DNA of 64,000 bases. Source: Watersipora subatra (Eukaryota; Bryozoa; Gymnolaemata; Cheilostomatida; Watersiporidae). Positions 1-13,189 of the stretch are shown piece after piece. The notes beneath the pieces were generated by a model, which did no database searches, was not told the origin of the DNA, and saw only the letters and a list, made by a program, of their open reading frames with translations. Positions within the stretch are counted from its first letter, which is position 1; each line of letters starts with the position of its first letter. The translations under genes were made by a program, and so were the position numbers. The stretch spans positions 57,243,526 to 57,307,525 of the forward strand of contig NC_088717.1 in NCBI RefSeq assembly GCF_963576615.1, given 5' to 3'.

Positions 1-3000
1 TATAGTTAGTGTATGAGTAGGTTATATACCTTATGTAATATTCTATAGTTAGTGTATAAGTTTGTTATTTGCCTTATGTTATATTCTACAGTTAGTGTAT
101 GAGTATGTTATATACCTAATGTTATATTCTACAGTTAGTGTATGAGTATGTTATATACCTTATGTTATACTCTACAGTTAGTGTATGAGTATATTATATA
201 CCTTATGTTATATTATATAGTTAGTGTATGAGTATATTATATACCTTATGTTATATTCTACAGTTAGGGTATGAGTATGTTATATACCTTATGCTATATT
301 ATATAGTTAGTGTATGGGTATGTTATATACCTTATGTTATATTATATAGGTAATGTATGAGTATATTATATACCTTATGTTATATTCTACAGTTAGTGTA
401 TGAGTATGTTATATACCTTATGCTATATTATATAGTTAGTGTATGGGTATGTTATATACCTTATGTTATATTATATAGTTAATGTATGAGTATATTATAT
501 ACCTTATGTTATATTCTACAGTTAGTGTATGAGTATGTTATATACCTAATGTTATATTCTACAGTTAGTGTATGAGTATGTTATATACCTTATGTTATAT
601 TCTACAGTTAGTGTATGAGTATGTTATATACCTAATGTTATATTCTACAGTTAGTGTATGAGTATGTTATATACCTTATGTTATATTCTACAGTTAGTGT
701 ATGAGTATGTTATATACCTAATGTTATATTCTACAGTTAGTGTATGAGTATGTTATATACCTTATGCTATATTATATAGTTAGTGTATGGGTATGTTATA
801 TACCTTATGTTATATTATATAGTTAGTGTATGAGTATGTTATATACCTTATGTTATATTCTACAGTTAGTGTATGAGTATGTTATATACCTTATGTTATG
901 TTATATTATATAGTTAGTGTATGAGTATATTATATACCTTATGTTATACTCTACAGTTAGTGTATGAGTATGTTATATACGTTATGTTATATTATATAGT
1001 TAGTGTATGAGTATGTTATATACCTTATGTTATATTCTACAGTTAGTGTATGAGTATGTTATATACCTTATGTTATATTATATAGTTAGTGTATGAGTAT
1101 ATTATATACCTTATGTTATACTCTACAGTTAGTGTATGAGTATGTTATATACCTTATGTTATGTTATATTATATAGTTAGTGTATGAGTAGGTTATATAC
1201 CTTATGTAATATTCTATAGTTAGTGTATAAGTTTGTTATTTGCCTTATGTTATATTATACAGTTAGTGTATGAGTATGTTATATACCTTATGTTATACTC
1301 TACAGTTAGTGTATGAGTATATTATATACCTTATGTTATATTATATAGTTAGTGTATGAGTATATTATATACCTTATGTTATATTCTACAGTTAGTGTAT
1401 GAGTATGTTATATACCTAATGTTATATTCTACAGTTAGTGTATGACTATGTTATATACCTTATGTTATACTCTACAGTTAGTGTATGAGTATATTATATA
1501 CCTTATGTTATATTATATAGTTAGTGTATGAGTATATTATATACCTTATGTTATATTCTACAGTTAGTGTATGAGTATGTTATATACCTTATGCTATATT
1601 ATATAGTTAGTGTATGGGTATGTTATATACCTTATGTTATATTATATAGTTAATGTATGAGTATATTATATACCTTATGTTATATTCTACAGTTAGTGTA
1701 TGAGTATGTTATATACCTAATGTTATATTCTACAGTTAGTGTATGAGTATGTTATATACCTTATGTTATATTCTACAGTTAGTGTATGAGTATGTTATAT
1801 ACCTAATGTTATATTCTACAGTTAGTGTATGAGTATGTTATATACCTTATGCTATATTATATAGTTAGTGTATGGGTATGTTATATACCTTATGTTATAT
1901 TATATAGTTAATGTATGAGTATATTATATACCTTATGTTATATTCTACAGTTAGTGTATGAGTATGTTATATACCTAATGTTATATTCTACAGTTAGTGT
2001 ATAAGTATGTTATGTGCCTTATGTTATATTATATAGTTAGTGTATGAGTAGGTTATATACCTTATGTAATATTCTATAGTTAGTGTATAAGTTTGTTATT
2101 TGCCTTATGTTATATTCTACAGTTAGTGTATGAGTATGTTATATACCTAATGTTATATTCTACAGTTAGTGTATGAGTATGTTATATACCTTATGTTATA
2201 CTCTACAGTTAGTGTATGAGTATATTATATACCTTATGTTATATTATATAGTTAGTGTATGAGTATATTATATACCTTATGTTATATTCTACAGTTAGGG
2301 TATGAGTATGTTATATACCTTATGCTATATTATATAGTTAGTGTATGGGTATGTTATATACCTTATGTTATATTATATAGTTAATGTATGAGTATATTAT
2401 ATACCTTATGTTATATTCTACAGTTAGTGTATGAGTATGTTATATACCTTATGCTATATTATATAGTTAGTGTATGGGTATGTTATATACCTTATGTTAT
2501 ATTATATAGTTAATGTATGAGTATATTATATACCTTATGTTATATTCTACAGTTAGTGTATGAGTATGTTATATACCTAATGTTATATTCTACAGTTAGT
2601 GTATGAGTATGTTATATACCTTATGTTATATTCTACAGTTAGTGTATGAGTATGTTATATACCTAATGTTATATTCTACAGTTAGTGTGTGAGTATGTTA
2701 TATACCTTATGCTATATTATATAGTTAGTGTATGGGTATGTTATATACCTTATGTTATATTATATAGTTAGTGTATGAGTATGTTATATACCTTATGTTA
2801 TATTCTACAGTTAGTGTATGAGTATGTTATATACCTTATGTTATATTATATAGTTAGTGTATGAGTATATTATATACCTTATGTTATACTCTACAGTTAG
2901 TGTATGAGTATGTTATATACCTAATGTTATATTATATAGTTAGTGTATGAGTATGTTATATACCTAATGTTATATTCTACAGTTAGTGTATGAGTATGTT

Positions 3001-3327
3001 ATATACCTTATGCTATATTATATAGTTAGTGTATGGGTATGTTATATATCTTATGTTATATTATATAGTTAGTGTATGAGTATATTATATACTTTATGTT
3101 ATATTATACAGTTAGCGTATGAGTATGTTATATACCTTAAGTTATATTATATAGTTAGTGTATGAGTATGTTATATACCTTATGTTATACTCTACAGTTA
3201 GTGTATGAGTATGTTATATGTCTTATGTTATGTTATATAGTTAGTGTATGAGTATGTTATATACCTTATGTTATATTCTATAGTTAGTGTATGAGTATGT
3301 TTTATGCCTTATGTTATATTATATAGT
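1..3327. repeat. 43-bp minisatellite array in intron 2 of SLC22 copy A
   Basis: About 77 tandem units of 43 bp, each containing a form of 'agttagtgtatgagtat' followed by 'ttatataccttatgttat'. Units fall into a few variant types (ending in ttctac, ttatat or ctctac; 'cctaatg' versus 'ccttatg'). Two 5-bp 'ttatg' duplications occur near 895 and 1160. The array begins before the window. It lies just upstream of exon 3, in the position where copy B has the same repeat inside intron 2 (41575-42215), so it is an intronic minisatellite and not a centromeric satellite. Confidence 0.95.
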
Positions 3328-3789
3328 TAACTAACAACTATATAATTAACTAAAACATGTCATATAGTGATGGATGTAGTACATCGGTGTCACGACATAG
3401 AAAACTATGTTAGTCATATGTGTGGAAGGATAACTACAAATATTTTCATGTTATATTCTAAAAAGTTGCACAAGTATTTGCTTCTGTATTGTTGCCAATG
3501 GTGAAATATGTGGTTAGTTCCCTATCCTCAATATATTTTTGAAGAGAATGTTTTCCTATTGTATAAACACACCAGAAATAGCAAACATTGTAGGATCAAA
3601 GGGTCAAGTATTGGAAGGTGAAAAAGCAAACAGCCCACCTACCTGTAGGTTGCTTTGGACTAACAATGCATGTAGTGAGTGAGTGTCCTTCATAGTTTAC
3701 ATAGCTACAGCAGTATCCCTATACTAGCATTGTATGGTTTAATTCAGACACTGGTTTCACTCTTCCTCCCTTTCATTCAGTTTTTTTAG

Positions 3790-6700
3790 TGCTTGTGTCA
3801 ATGTCATGCGGGTTCAACAATATGGCCATGGTGTTTGAGGGAGGCAATGGTGGTCAGATTTGTGTGATGCCTCCGAACCGGACATCTCATGACAACTCAA
3901 GTCTAATTACATACTCCACAGGTAAGGCAAGCACAACCTTTATCTTATTGCATTCAAATTGAGACAAATTAGCATGATATATCTCACAATGACTTTACCT
4001 AAGTCAATATCTAACTAACTTTGTTTATCAATTGTAGTATTTTGAGCTAATAATTATGTACAACTAAGGTCAATGATGCACATTTATGAAGTAAACTGAG
4101 GGTAGACAACTCTACTTGTGAAAGACGAGCACTCTCAGTCCATTAAACACTTTATCTATATATATTTCTCAGAAGTAGGTTTTATGTCGTATGTCTGTCT
4201 GCATTTCGGCTATAGCTATTAAAATCTTGATATTGAAATTCCGCATTCTGATGGATTTGAACTCACCACGAATGCATCTACCACCGAGTTACAACAGCAT
4301 AGTGGTCATATGCATTTTCATATACCGAATACACCATGTGCGTGCTAATTATTTTAGCCTTGCGTCCATGAGTTACGATGCGCCTGTTCAGAAATATTTT
4401 AGGACGTAAGTATATGCAACACGATGCTTCTTCATCTTTTTTCGTTAAAGCTAATAATTTATCTCGAACTTGAAATTTGGCGATTTTTTTACTGATTAGA
4501 AACGTTACCAAAATATATACGTTGCATCGACATTTTGTAGTTTACATACTTGCTATTTATTTTACATCTACATTTAGTTCGCTACTAATTTATTCCAGCT
4601 GCTCAGAAGACTTTTTCCCAGCTACATTATGTTTTTTGGATTCTGATTTGGTACCTTGCATTCCACAATCATTAAATACAAACAAAATCTTTGTTCGTTT
4701 AAAAAATATTTTACGTTATTTCTTTTAGTTCAAGTTAAAACATCTTTGTTTGTATGAATATTTTTCAATTTGTTATTTAAAGTTTATTTTAATAGCGATA
4801 TAGTATATTAACAAGCGCAATTTCCTTTCCTCAACAGACGAATAAGACGAAGTCATATTCGTCTGTTCAGGAAGAAGGGTTGTAGAATAGAAGGGTTGAA
4901 AAATAGAGCGACATGCCGTTCAATTAGTTCAAAACTCTGATTGTCCTGTAATCTTGCTTAATATCGCATTGGAGAAGTAACACATGTGATGGTTAAAGTT
5001 GACACACGTAATGGTTAAAGTGCACATCAAAGCTGGATTACTATGTACTGGACATATACCTACACCCTACCAAATGCGCCAATCTGACCTCTGTCAGTAA
5101 GGGCAGAATAATCTTTACTATGCTAAGAACGAAGTTTCATGGTATTGACAAATTCTCATGTGAAGGAAGAGTTATGAGAGCAGGCTGCTAGAGCTCCACA
5201 CACAGTATCTTACGCTTATTTAATGTGAACAAGTAGGCCTGCTTCAAGCAATACTGGGCTCAATTGGCAATCTTAGCGCTTCTTTTTTCTACATGAATGC
5301 ACCACGATTTGTCTGATTAGAAACTCTAAAATTACACCTTCACATGTATTAAGTACAATTACCCTCAATGGATTGCTATCGTGAAAGTAGTCTAGCTGGT
5401 AGTGGCTACTAAATATCATTCAAATAGCAAACTTTCAGAACTCAACAATGTGTAGGAGCTCTATTGCCAAGCAATGGTTTTTTTGTTCAGCCGCATCACT
5501 GCAGACTTTATTGTTCAGGTATTACAGCGATTGAAACATATCGACAATCACCGAGGCTAGTAACTAGTCAACTTTCCAATTTCTCAACCTAATGAAGTGA
5601 AAACATTTATGTTTGGTGTATAATCAGCAATAAAAGTGTGCTTCTCTTGAATGCGCTAGTGTATATTTGTCAGGCAGGAGGAGACAACTCTAGTTTTAGC
5701 TTGATTCAATTTATTGAAAAAATTGTTTAGCGGAAAATCTTAGAATTATGTTTTTATACCTATTGTATCCTATTACGTAAATAGTGTTGATTGCAAAAAT
5801 AATCTGAACTTTATGTTTAAATCAGCGTCTCTACTCACTAACAACATTATGTAGCCTGAACTATCTTATTATAAATAACTGTCACCATGTCAGGCATGTC
5901 CTACTATCTTGTTTACTATGTAGCAGATACATGTGAGTACACAAAGACTACTACTAATCTGGCTAACATGAGCTCTCACTCACAGAAATTCAGCTGCTCT
6001 CACTGGATATATAACAGAGAAGTCTACAACTCTACTATCGTTACAGAGGTCTCTACATACTCTATCAGTCTGTGTGTACAACTGTTTGTTTTTCTGTTCT
6101 TGTCCTGTCATATGTTTGCACACTCTACATGTACTACTATAGGTATGTTTGGATGCCTTTAACTGTCAACAGATATTTCAAAACACTCTAATCTATATCT
6201 CTGTGTCAGTTCATTTATAAAACTAAACCTTGTATCATAGTGGGATCTCACTTGCAACAAGGAGTACCTAGTAGACTTGGCTTCCACTATCTATATGCTG
6301 GGCTTCTTTGCTGGCTGTATTATTCTTGGTGATGTTGCTGACAGGTTAGTGTGACACCATGTGACTATTTGTTTCAATGACACCATATAACATGTGGCTA
6401 TTTGTTTCAATGACATCATGGCATGTGACTGTTTGCTTCAATGACACCATATGGCATGTGGCCATTTGTTTCAATGACACCATATGACATGTGGCCATTT
6501 GTTTCAATGACACCATATGACATGTGACTATTTGTTTCATTGACAGCATATGGCATGTGACTATTTGTTTTAAAGAGCCCATATGACATGTGACTATTTG
6601 TTTCAATGACGCCATATGACATTTGACTATTTGTTTCAATGACACCATTTGACATGTGACTATTTGTTCCAATGACACCATATGACATGCGGCTATTTGT

Positions 6701-9700
6701 TTCAAAGACACCATACGACATGTGACTATTTGTTTCAATGACGCTGTATGACATTTGACTATTTGTTTTAACAACACTATGTAACATGTGACTATTTGTT
6801 CCAATGACACCATATGTCATTTGGCTATTTGTTTCAAAGTCACCATACGACATGTGACTATTTGTTTCATACCTTTTTGGCTTTCAAAGCTAATACCCAG
6901 AGCCATCGTGCTGCCGTAATCATATATTACCTACAATGACAGTCTTACCCAATCAAAAGGTTAAAAACTTTGACTAAATTAGCATATGTAAAGTGGAAGT
7001 TGTTTTCTCATCAACATTTGTATGAAGATGGCAAAACATATTTAAGATTTTAGGATGTGTTTATGGGGAGTTATACCTTTTTGTGCTTAAATGAGTACAT
7101 TGTACAACATGTAATAAGAAGATGTGTTTCCACACTTTAATAAAAATGCTGTCCCTGCCCTGCTTGCTTCTGAAGGAAGTCATGCCTTCACTAAGCTGGT
7201 TTTTCCTTCTGCAACCCAAATTTGTTTGCAGGTTTGGGAGACGTCTGATGCTACTGCTATCTGTATTACTATCATTGGGTGCCGGTGTAGGAGCTGCTTT
7301 TAGTCCTGTCTACGTTGTGTTTGCCATTCTAAGATTCTTCGTGGGTTTTGGAGTGGCTGGAACAAGGAACTCAGCCTATATACTTGGTATGTACATCAGG
7401 CTAAGATATAGCTTACAGACAAGTCCTTGAAGCCACAACCATAATATACTGACATGTTTCCAGGGTAATGCGTTTCAGTTTAGGGTCACTCAATTTGGTT
7501 GCTTCTTCACCGATGTAGGCAAATATCATAGTCAGCTTAGATATCTGTTTAACTTGCTTTCCATGTTGTCCCCTCTTTGGTAGCCATACCTCCTCCGTTT
7601 TTATTTCAGCGGCAGAGTATGGTCGACCCCAAGACAGAGCCACCCTTGGTCTTGTATCAGACATGACATATTCATGTGCCTATATTCTAACTGGGCTCAT
7701 CTTCTACCTTGACCCTAACTGGAGACACTTTCAGTTCTATATCGGTGTTTATCACGTGTTCTACCTCACATATTTCTTGTAAGAGTTTATCAGTTACGTT
7801 TCTGCTGAGACCTTTTTTACTGCCCATGTGTGGTGATATGATTCACCAGCAATACGCTACCCTCCTTTTCCGACTTCACTTTTATAGCTCAATCAAAATG
7901 TACCAGAGTTTTAGCCAGTGTTCCTTGAATATACCTTACATGTGTACATATGGTAGAAAACTTTCATCCTGTTACATTGAATATGTAAGACCACACCTTG
8001 CATCACTCCATCATATTTGTAGTTTTATGCCCGAGTCACCCAGGTGGCAACTATCAAAGGGCAAAGAAAAAGAAGCCCTTAAATATTTCAGAACCTCGGC
8101 TATAGCCAATGGAAAGCACATGCCTCCTGCAGTAACTATTGTACTGCCAAAGCAGGTAGGTTGCGCATGTTAGTTCTGAGGGGGTATTGAAGGGAGACCT
8201 GCAAATGAGAAGTTTGCAAACTCATGCTAACCAGTGCAGTTGAACCTTTTCTTCTCTTGTGTCTCTTTAATTATGTTTAAACACATCAAACCTCACATAT
8301 CTGTGCTTTATCAGTGGAAAGTAAGGGTAGGAAACTCCCATTTCGAGGGATTTATTGCTTATCTGAAGGGTATATTTTACTTTTATCCAAATCTCTCAAA
8401 CTTAACGTTTGTGACTTGCAGTGGTATCTTAGTGACAAAAGGCACTATTGTTTATAACTATCGCACTATGGCATTGATACAATAAGTGTGAACAAACAAA
8501 CTATAAATACTTCCCAGGGTTCCAAATTACTTATCTAGCTCACATGGTAAAAAGTGTTTTGTAAGACACACGTCCAACCATAGTAATAAGTTATGAGTCT
8601 ACTTACTGCACACTTTTCACAATTTGTATAAACTGGAGAGAACAAGCATACCATCTGTACCATCATGTTTCTGAATTTGTGTTTTTCTGCTTTATTATTG
8701 GTAATCGTATAAAGATTTCATATTTAAACGTTTTTTATCATATAGATAAGCCAAGACTGATGTAGGAAGGTCAAGGCCGTTAGCTTGTATTGATTTCAAA
8801 CATGATAGAGATTGTATACCTGCTTCTGTCTTTATTGACAGTTTTTATGGTTTGTCTTTTGCAGCCCCCACAGAGCCATTCCACTCTGGATCTTGTGAGA
8901 ACACCAAACATGAGAAAAATTGGACTCGTGATGGCACTGTTGTGGTTTATTGTCTCCTTTGTTTATTTCGGCATGTCGTACAATGTTTGTGAGTTGTCCT
9001 TATTCTCTCTAGACTCGAATATTTGATTAGCGCTACGCTAATTAACTATGGAATAGTTTAATGGAATAGATTTAGGAAACATTCGTATTATCTTTATATA
9101 ACCGCATAGGTGTTCAGTATATCATAACCACTTACAGCATCTCTCTGGTAAATTTACTGCTAGCACTCTATCCCTGGTCACTCATCAAGGAATATAAGTC
9201 ATTAAGAATCCAGGAATGAGGAGGCTTCTGCTATACATAATATAACTGATACGAGGTTGAGCAGAAAAGTGAGAAGTATACAGTTTTATTTTAGGTTGAC
9301 CGTGCTATAGTATATGATAATGAAACCTGTAGAGCTATACCTCTTTAGCCAAAGCCAATGGTGTTTGTTCCTTTACAACTTTGTCCTTGACCATAGAAAG
9401 CGCAGTCCAATACCATGAACAAGGACCCTGGAATGACATTTCTTCGTTTATTAATCAATAAAAATGTTAATAATACAATAAATCGGACTATAAATAACAC
9501 CCCTCGATATTACTAGTCTAGTCTGTGGCAGCGGCCAAAGTTTTTCACAAAGTATAAGGTCAGCTAAGGTCAAAGTTCAATTAACAGCAATCACTGGATG
9601 ATTACTGGTTTCAGTGCAAATAAGTTTTTGTTATTATTTCAGTGTAACATTTGGACCAATTGTCCAGTCCTTTATCTGTGCATATTTGTTTCCTTAGTAG

Positions 9701-12700
9701 CAAGAGGTATTATTGGCTTACAAAGATCAGGATAAACCAATTTAATTCAGTTATATCGTTAATATCTTACCCCCAGAGTAAACATCAATATCATCTTGGT
9801 GTGGCAATTATACTTGTCTGTAGTCTCTAAGCTCATCAGTCTAGTAAGTCATTGTTCATTGTTTTATGTTTAACAGCCAATCTGGAAGGGAGTATTTATG
9901 TCAACAACGCCATTCTTGGAGCAGTCGAATTAGTCGCCTATGGACTATGCATATTTGTTGTCAAGTTCGGCAGGCGCCCCGCAATATTCACCATGTTCAC
10001 GATAGCTTTAGCCGCTATGTTCGCCATCATTTTTGCTCTAGGTATGTTTCAACTAAATTAGTACTCTTATTATATTGAAAGGTTCTTTCAGACAGCTTGC
10101 TGAATTTTTTAATGAAATCTATATACATAAATGTCAGTGCTGTTCATTTGTCTGTATAGTTATAGTGATGAAGTTTTAGCAATGAAAAATCGCCCTGGTA
10201 GTGAATTTGAACTACATACTGAATGCAACATTCAAATCCCAAGTCTATTAACAAGCGTGCGTAACCACAAGGCTAAGCCGTTCCTATCACCCCCGCTCTT
10301 ATCATATACTGTATATTCTTTTTGCGATTACGCATGCTAAATGTGCACTTTTTATTATTAATAAAAATTACCTTTTACGTTTGTAATTTTTTTGAAATAT
10401 TTTTAAAAGCTTCTTTTACCATTACCTATTTTTTAATTTGTAATTTTCAAATCTGAGGTTTCTAATTTAAATGAATCATTAACACTCATATTTCCGGTTT
10501 CGGTAAATCTGTAAAAGCTAAATTATTTCCATCTGGACATTTGTATTAGTATCTGGAGTAGGAATTACCTCTACACTCTCTCTCCATTCGGTCAGACAAC
10601 GTATCAGACAAAGAAAGTCCGATATCTCATTTTCATGTTTGTACAAGAATCGAGAGGTACCAGTATTGTCAATCAAAACCTTTGAACACAATGAGCTTCT
10701 GCTGCAACAGTAACCTTTTTATACACACAATTCCATGTACACATTGTTTATTTGCTCTCTTAAATTATTTGAACAGCACCAAAACACTTTTCTCATGATA
10801 TCAAGTTTAAAAGTTAGAATGGTAAATGTTGTTTATGTTAAATAAAATAAGTTTTCTGTGCAAAGACTTCTTTATTACTCGGGCAATGCCAGGAATTCAT
10901 CTAGTCTTTACTATAATAAGATATGTGTCTGTCCGTCTGTCTGTTCAAAGTCACACTAAGAGCATTAGCAAAAAAGATTACACCACTCAGGGATCAAACA
11001 CATATATTTGGCTTCTCAGCAAAATGCGCTACCATCTGCACTACTCAACCATCTTTCCACGTCTAAGATTAATTGTGTGCATAGTTATTACACATACCGA
11101 TCTCTCAAGTCATACGAGACTGCCAGGGTATTAGTTATCATAAAATCACTACGGAAGAAAAATCAGGCCGAAATCAAAATTTAATCACTGCATTGAGAAA
11201 ATTGAATAGCTGGTGTCATGGCGCTGAGAAGGAGATAATTGTACAGAACAAGTTAGTTTGATTTCACAAATTTGAAAAATAATGCAAATCATATTTAATT
11301 TGTTCCAAGACTATAAAACTAATTTTCCAGCCGGTTTTACATTATTTTACTCAAAAAACTGTATGAAGAGATCAAGCAGTGTATGAAGTCTACCAAGTTT
11401 CTCATAAATACTCTATTAATAGAGGAGGTGAGATTAGGGAATATATTGCTGTATCTCTAGCCAGTGCTATCCTGCCCTCATTTACTCAGATTTTCGTATA
11501 AAATAAAAAAAGTTTATGTGTTTTATTCTTATAAAAATAAATAATACGCTAATGTACTACGCAAAACACAGTTTGTATTTCAAAAACTACGACGAACATG
11601 TTTTTACACAAAGATTGATGCTCAAGAAGATCAGAGAGAGGGTGTTTGAGTTCTGAATGGGTGAGGTAAATTAGGTCATGACATCAACAAATTAGGTCAT
11701 TGTCTGGTATATCTGATTAGGGTTGGTTGGGCAGTTTGTAAACTACAGAAAAGGTTTGAGTGTGTCTTAAAGAAGATTCTGTATTTGCTTTTGTAAATCT
11801 ACTCATCACTTGTACATGCAATATATAAGATGTCGCAATAGTTACAAAGGATCTTTAACTATCTATACTGCTGTCACCCAATGCTGCATCTCAATACTGA
11901 TTGTTGGTTAAAGCTGTGATGCATAGAAATAATCAGCTATGTATTTCCATTATATTGTTGCAGGCTCATACTGGGCTGTGATCATCCTCGCCATGATAGG
12001 AAAGTTTATAATTGCTCCATGTTTCAGCTACATATATATAGCTACTATAGAACTTTATCCTACACAGGTGAGCTTCTAGACTCCATAAAAGCATGGAAAG
12101 GGTATATGCTGACACTAGAAGTAGCGACTCCATTTTTGCTCTGCTTCAGCGTAAAAGGGCAGTATTTATTAGTCTAGTTTTAGCTGTAATGTACATTTAC
12201 AACCTGATCAACGCATAAATTGTGTTGTAACTCACATGATGTCCCTTTCCAGGTTGGTCCCTCTGACTGAGTAGCGAAAAACAGCTTGCAGTTTTCTAAG
12301 TCGTGATAGTTTAGATTTGTGTTCAATTTTCCCATCGGGTCACATAGCTATACATATCGGGCTGATGCTTCATCTTATATTCGGGTTTGTTTTAGACTAG
12401 AACTTTAGCTCTTGGAGCTGGTTCTTCTCTGGCCAGATTGGGTGGTGCTGTTGCCCCCTTCATTCCCTCAACAGTAAGTATGTAAGCTGACCATTTATGG
12501 ATTTCAGACTTTTTAGTTGCTCAATTTGTCACTCTTGTTGCGTCTCTCAAGTCTCATCGCTGTGTAATAAAAGTGCACTTTGTTGAGTGTACATGATGAC
12601 CTTTATACCACTGTTTGAATATAGTCAATTGACTTACATTTGCAGGTGAGCTATTGGGATAAACTTCCGTATGTAATATTCTCATCGGTTAGCCTTATTG

Positions 12701-13117
12701 GAGCCATAGATGCTCTTTTCTTGCCTGAGACCAAAAATAGACCCCTTCCAGACTCCATTGAACGTAAGTGGTAGTGACATTCTCTTTCAATTGGTGTTAT
12801 CATTGTGTAAAGGAGGGCAACTCCTAATTTGTAGATATGGTTTCAATCATACGTCATATTCATGATAGGTCTATTACTTTAGTGCATAAACTTGGCAACA
12901 TTGTAGTTAAGGAGTTGCTTATATAATACTGGAAAAGACACCACCAGCTGTTTACTCTCCACAAGACTGATCAGATATACCAACAAGCCCCGTGTTTATT
13001 CAAGTGAATATGTTTAGTTATAAGTTGAAGTACAAACAAACATGCAGGAATGATGCATCAAACTACTAAAAACTGTTGGTCCATTCTGTATATATATATA
13101 CATATATATATATATAC

Positions 13118-13189
<72 letters not shown>

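Noticed and set aside
1-3327. CRISPR-like array of regular repeats
   Set aside because: Repeats are contiguous with no unique spacers, in an intron of an animal gene; it is a minisatellite.
6346-6853. Two long minus-strand open frames (145-155 codons) with periodic peptides
   Set aside because: They arise from the 33-bp minisatellite (33 = 3 x 11); the region is an intron of a + strand gene and the frame has no domain or splice support.
9866-10078. Second open frame over exon 10 of SLC22 copy A (also 48172-48387 in copy B)
   Set aside because: It is the wrong phase; the phase joining exons 9 and 11 gives the SLC22 sequence with KFGRRP.
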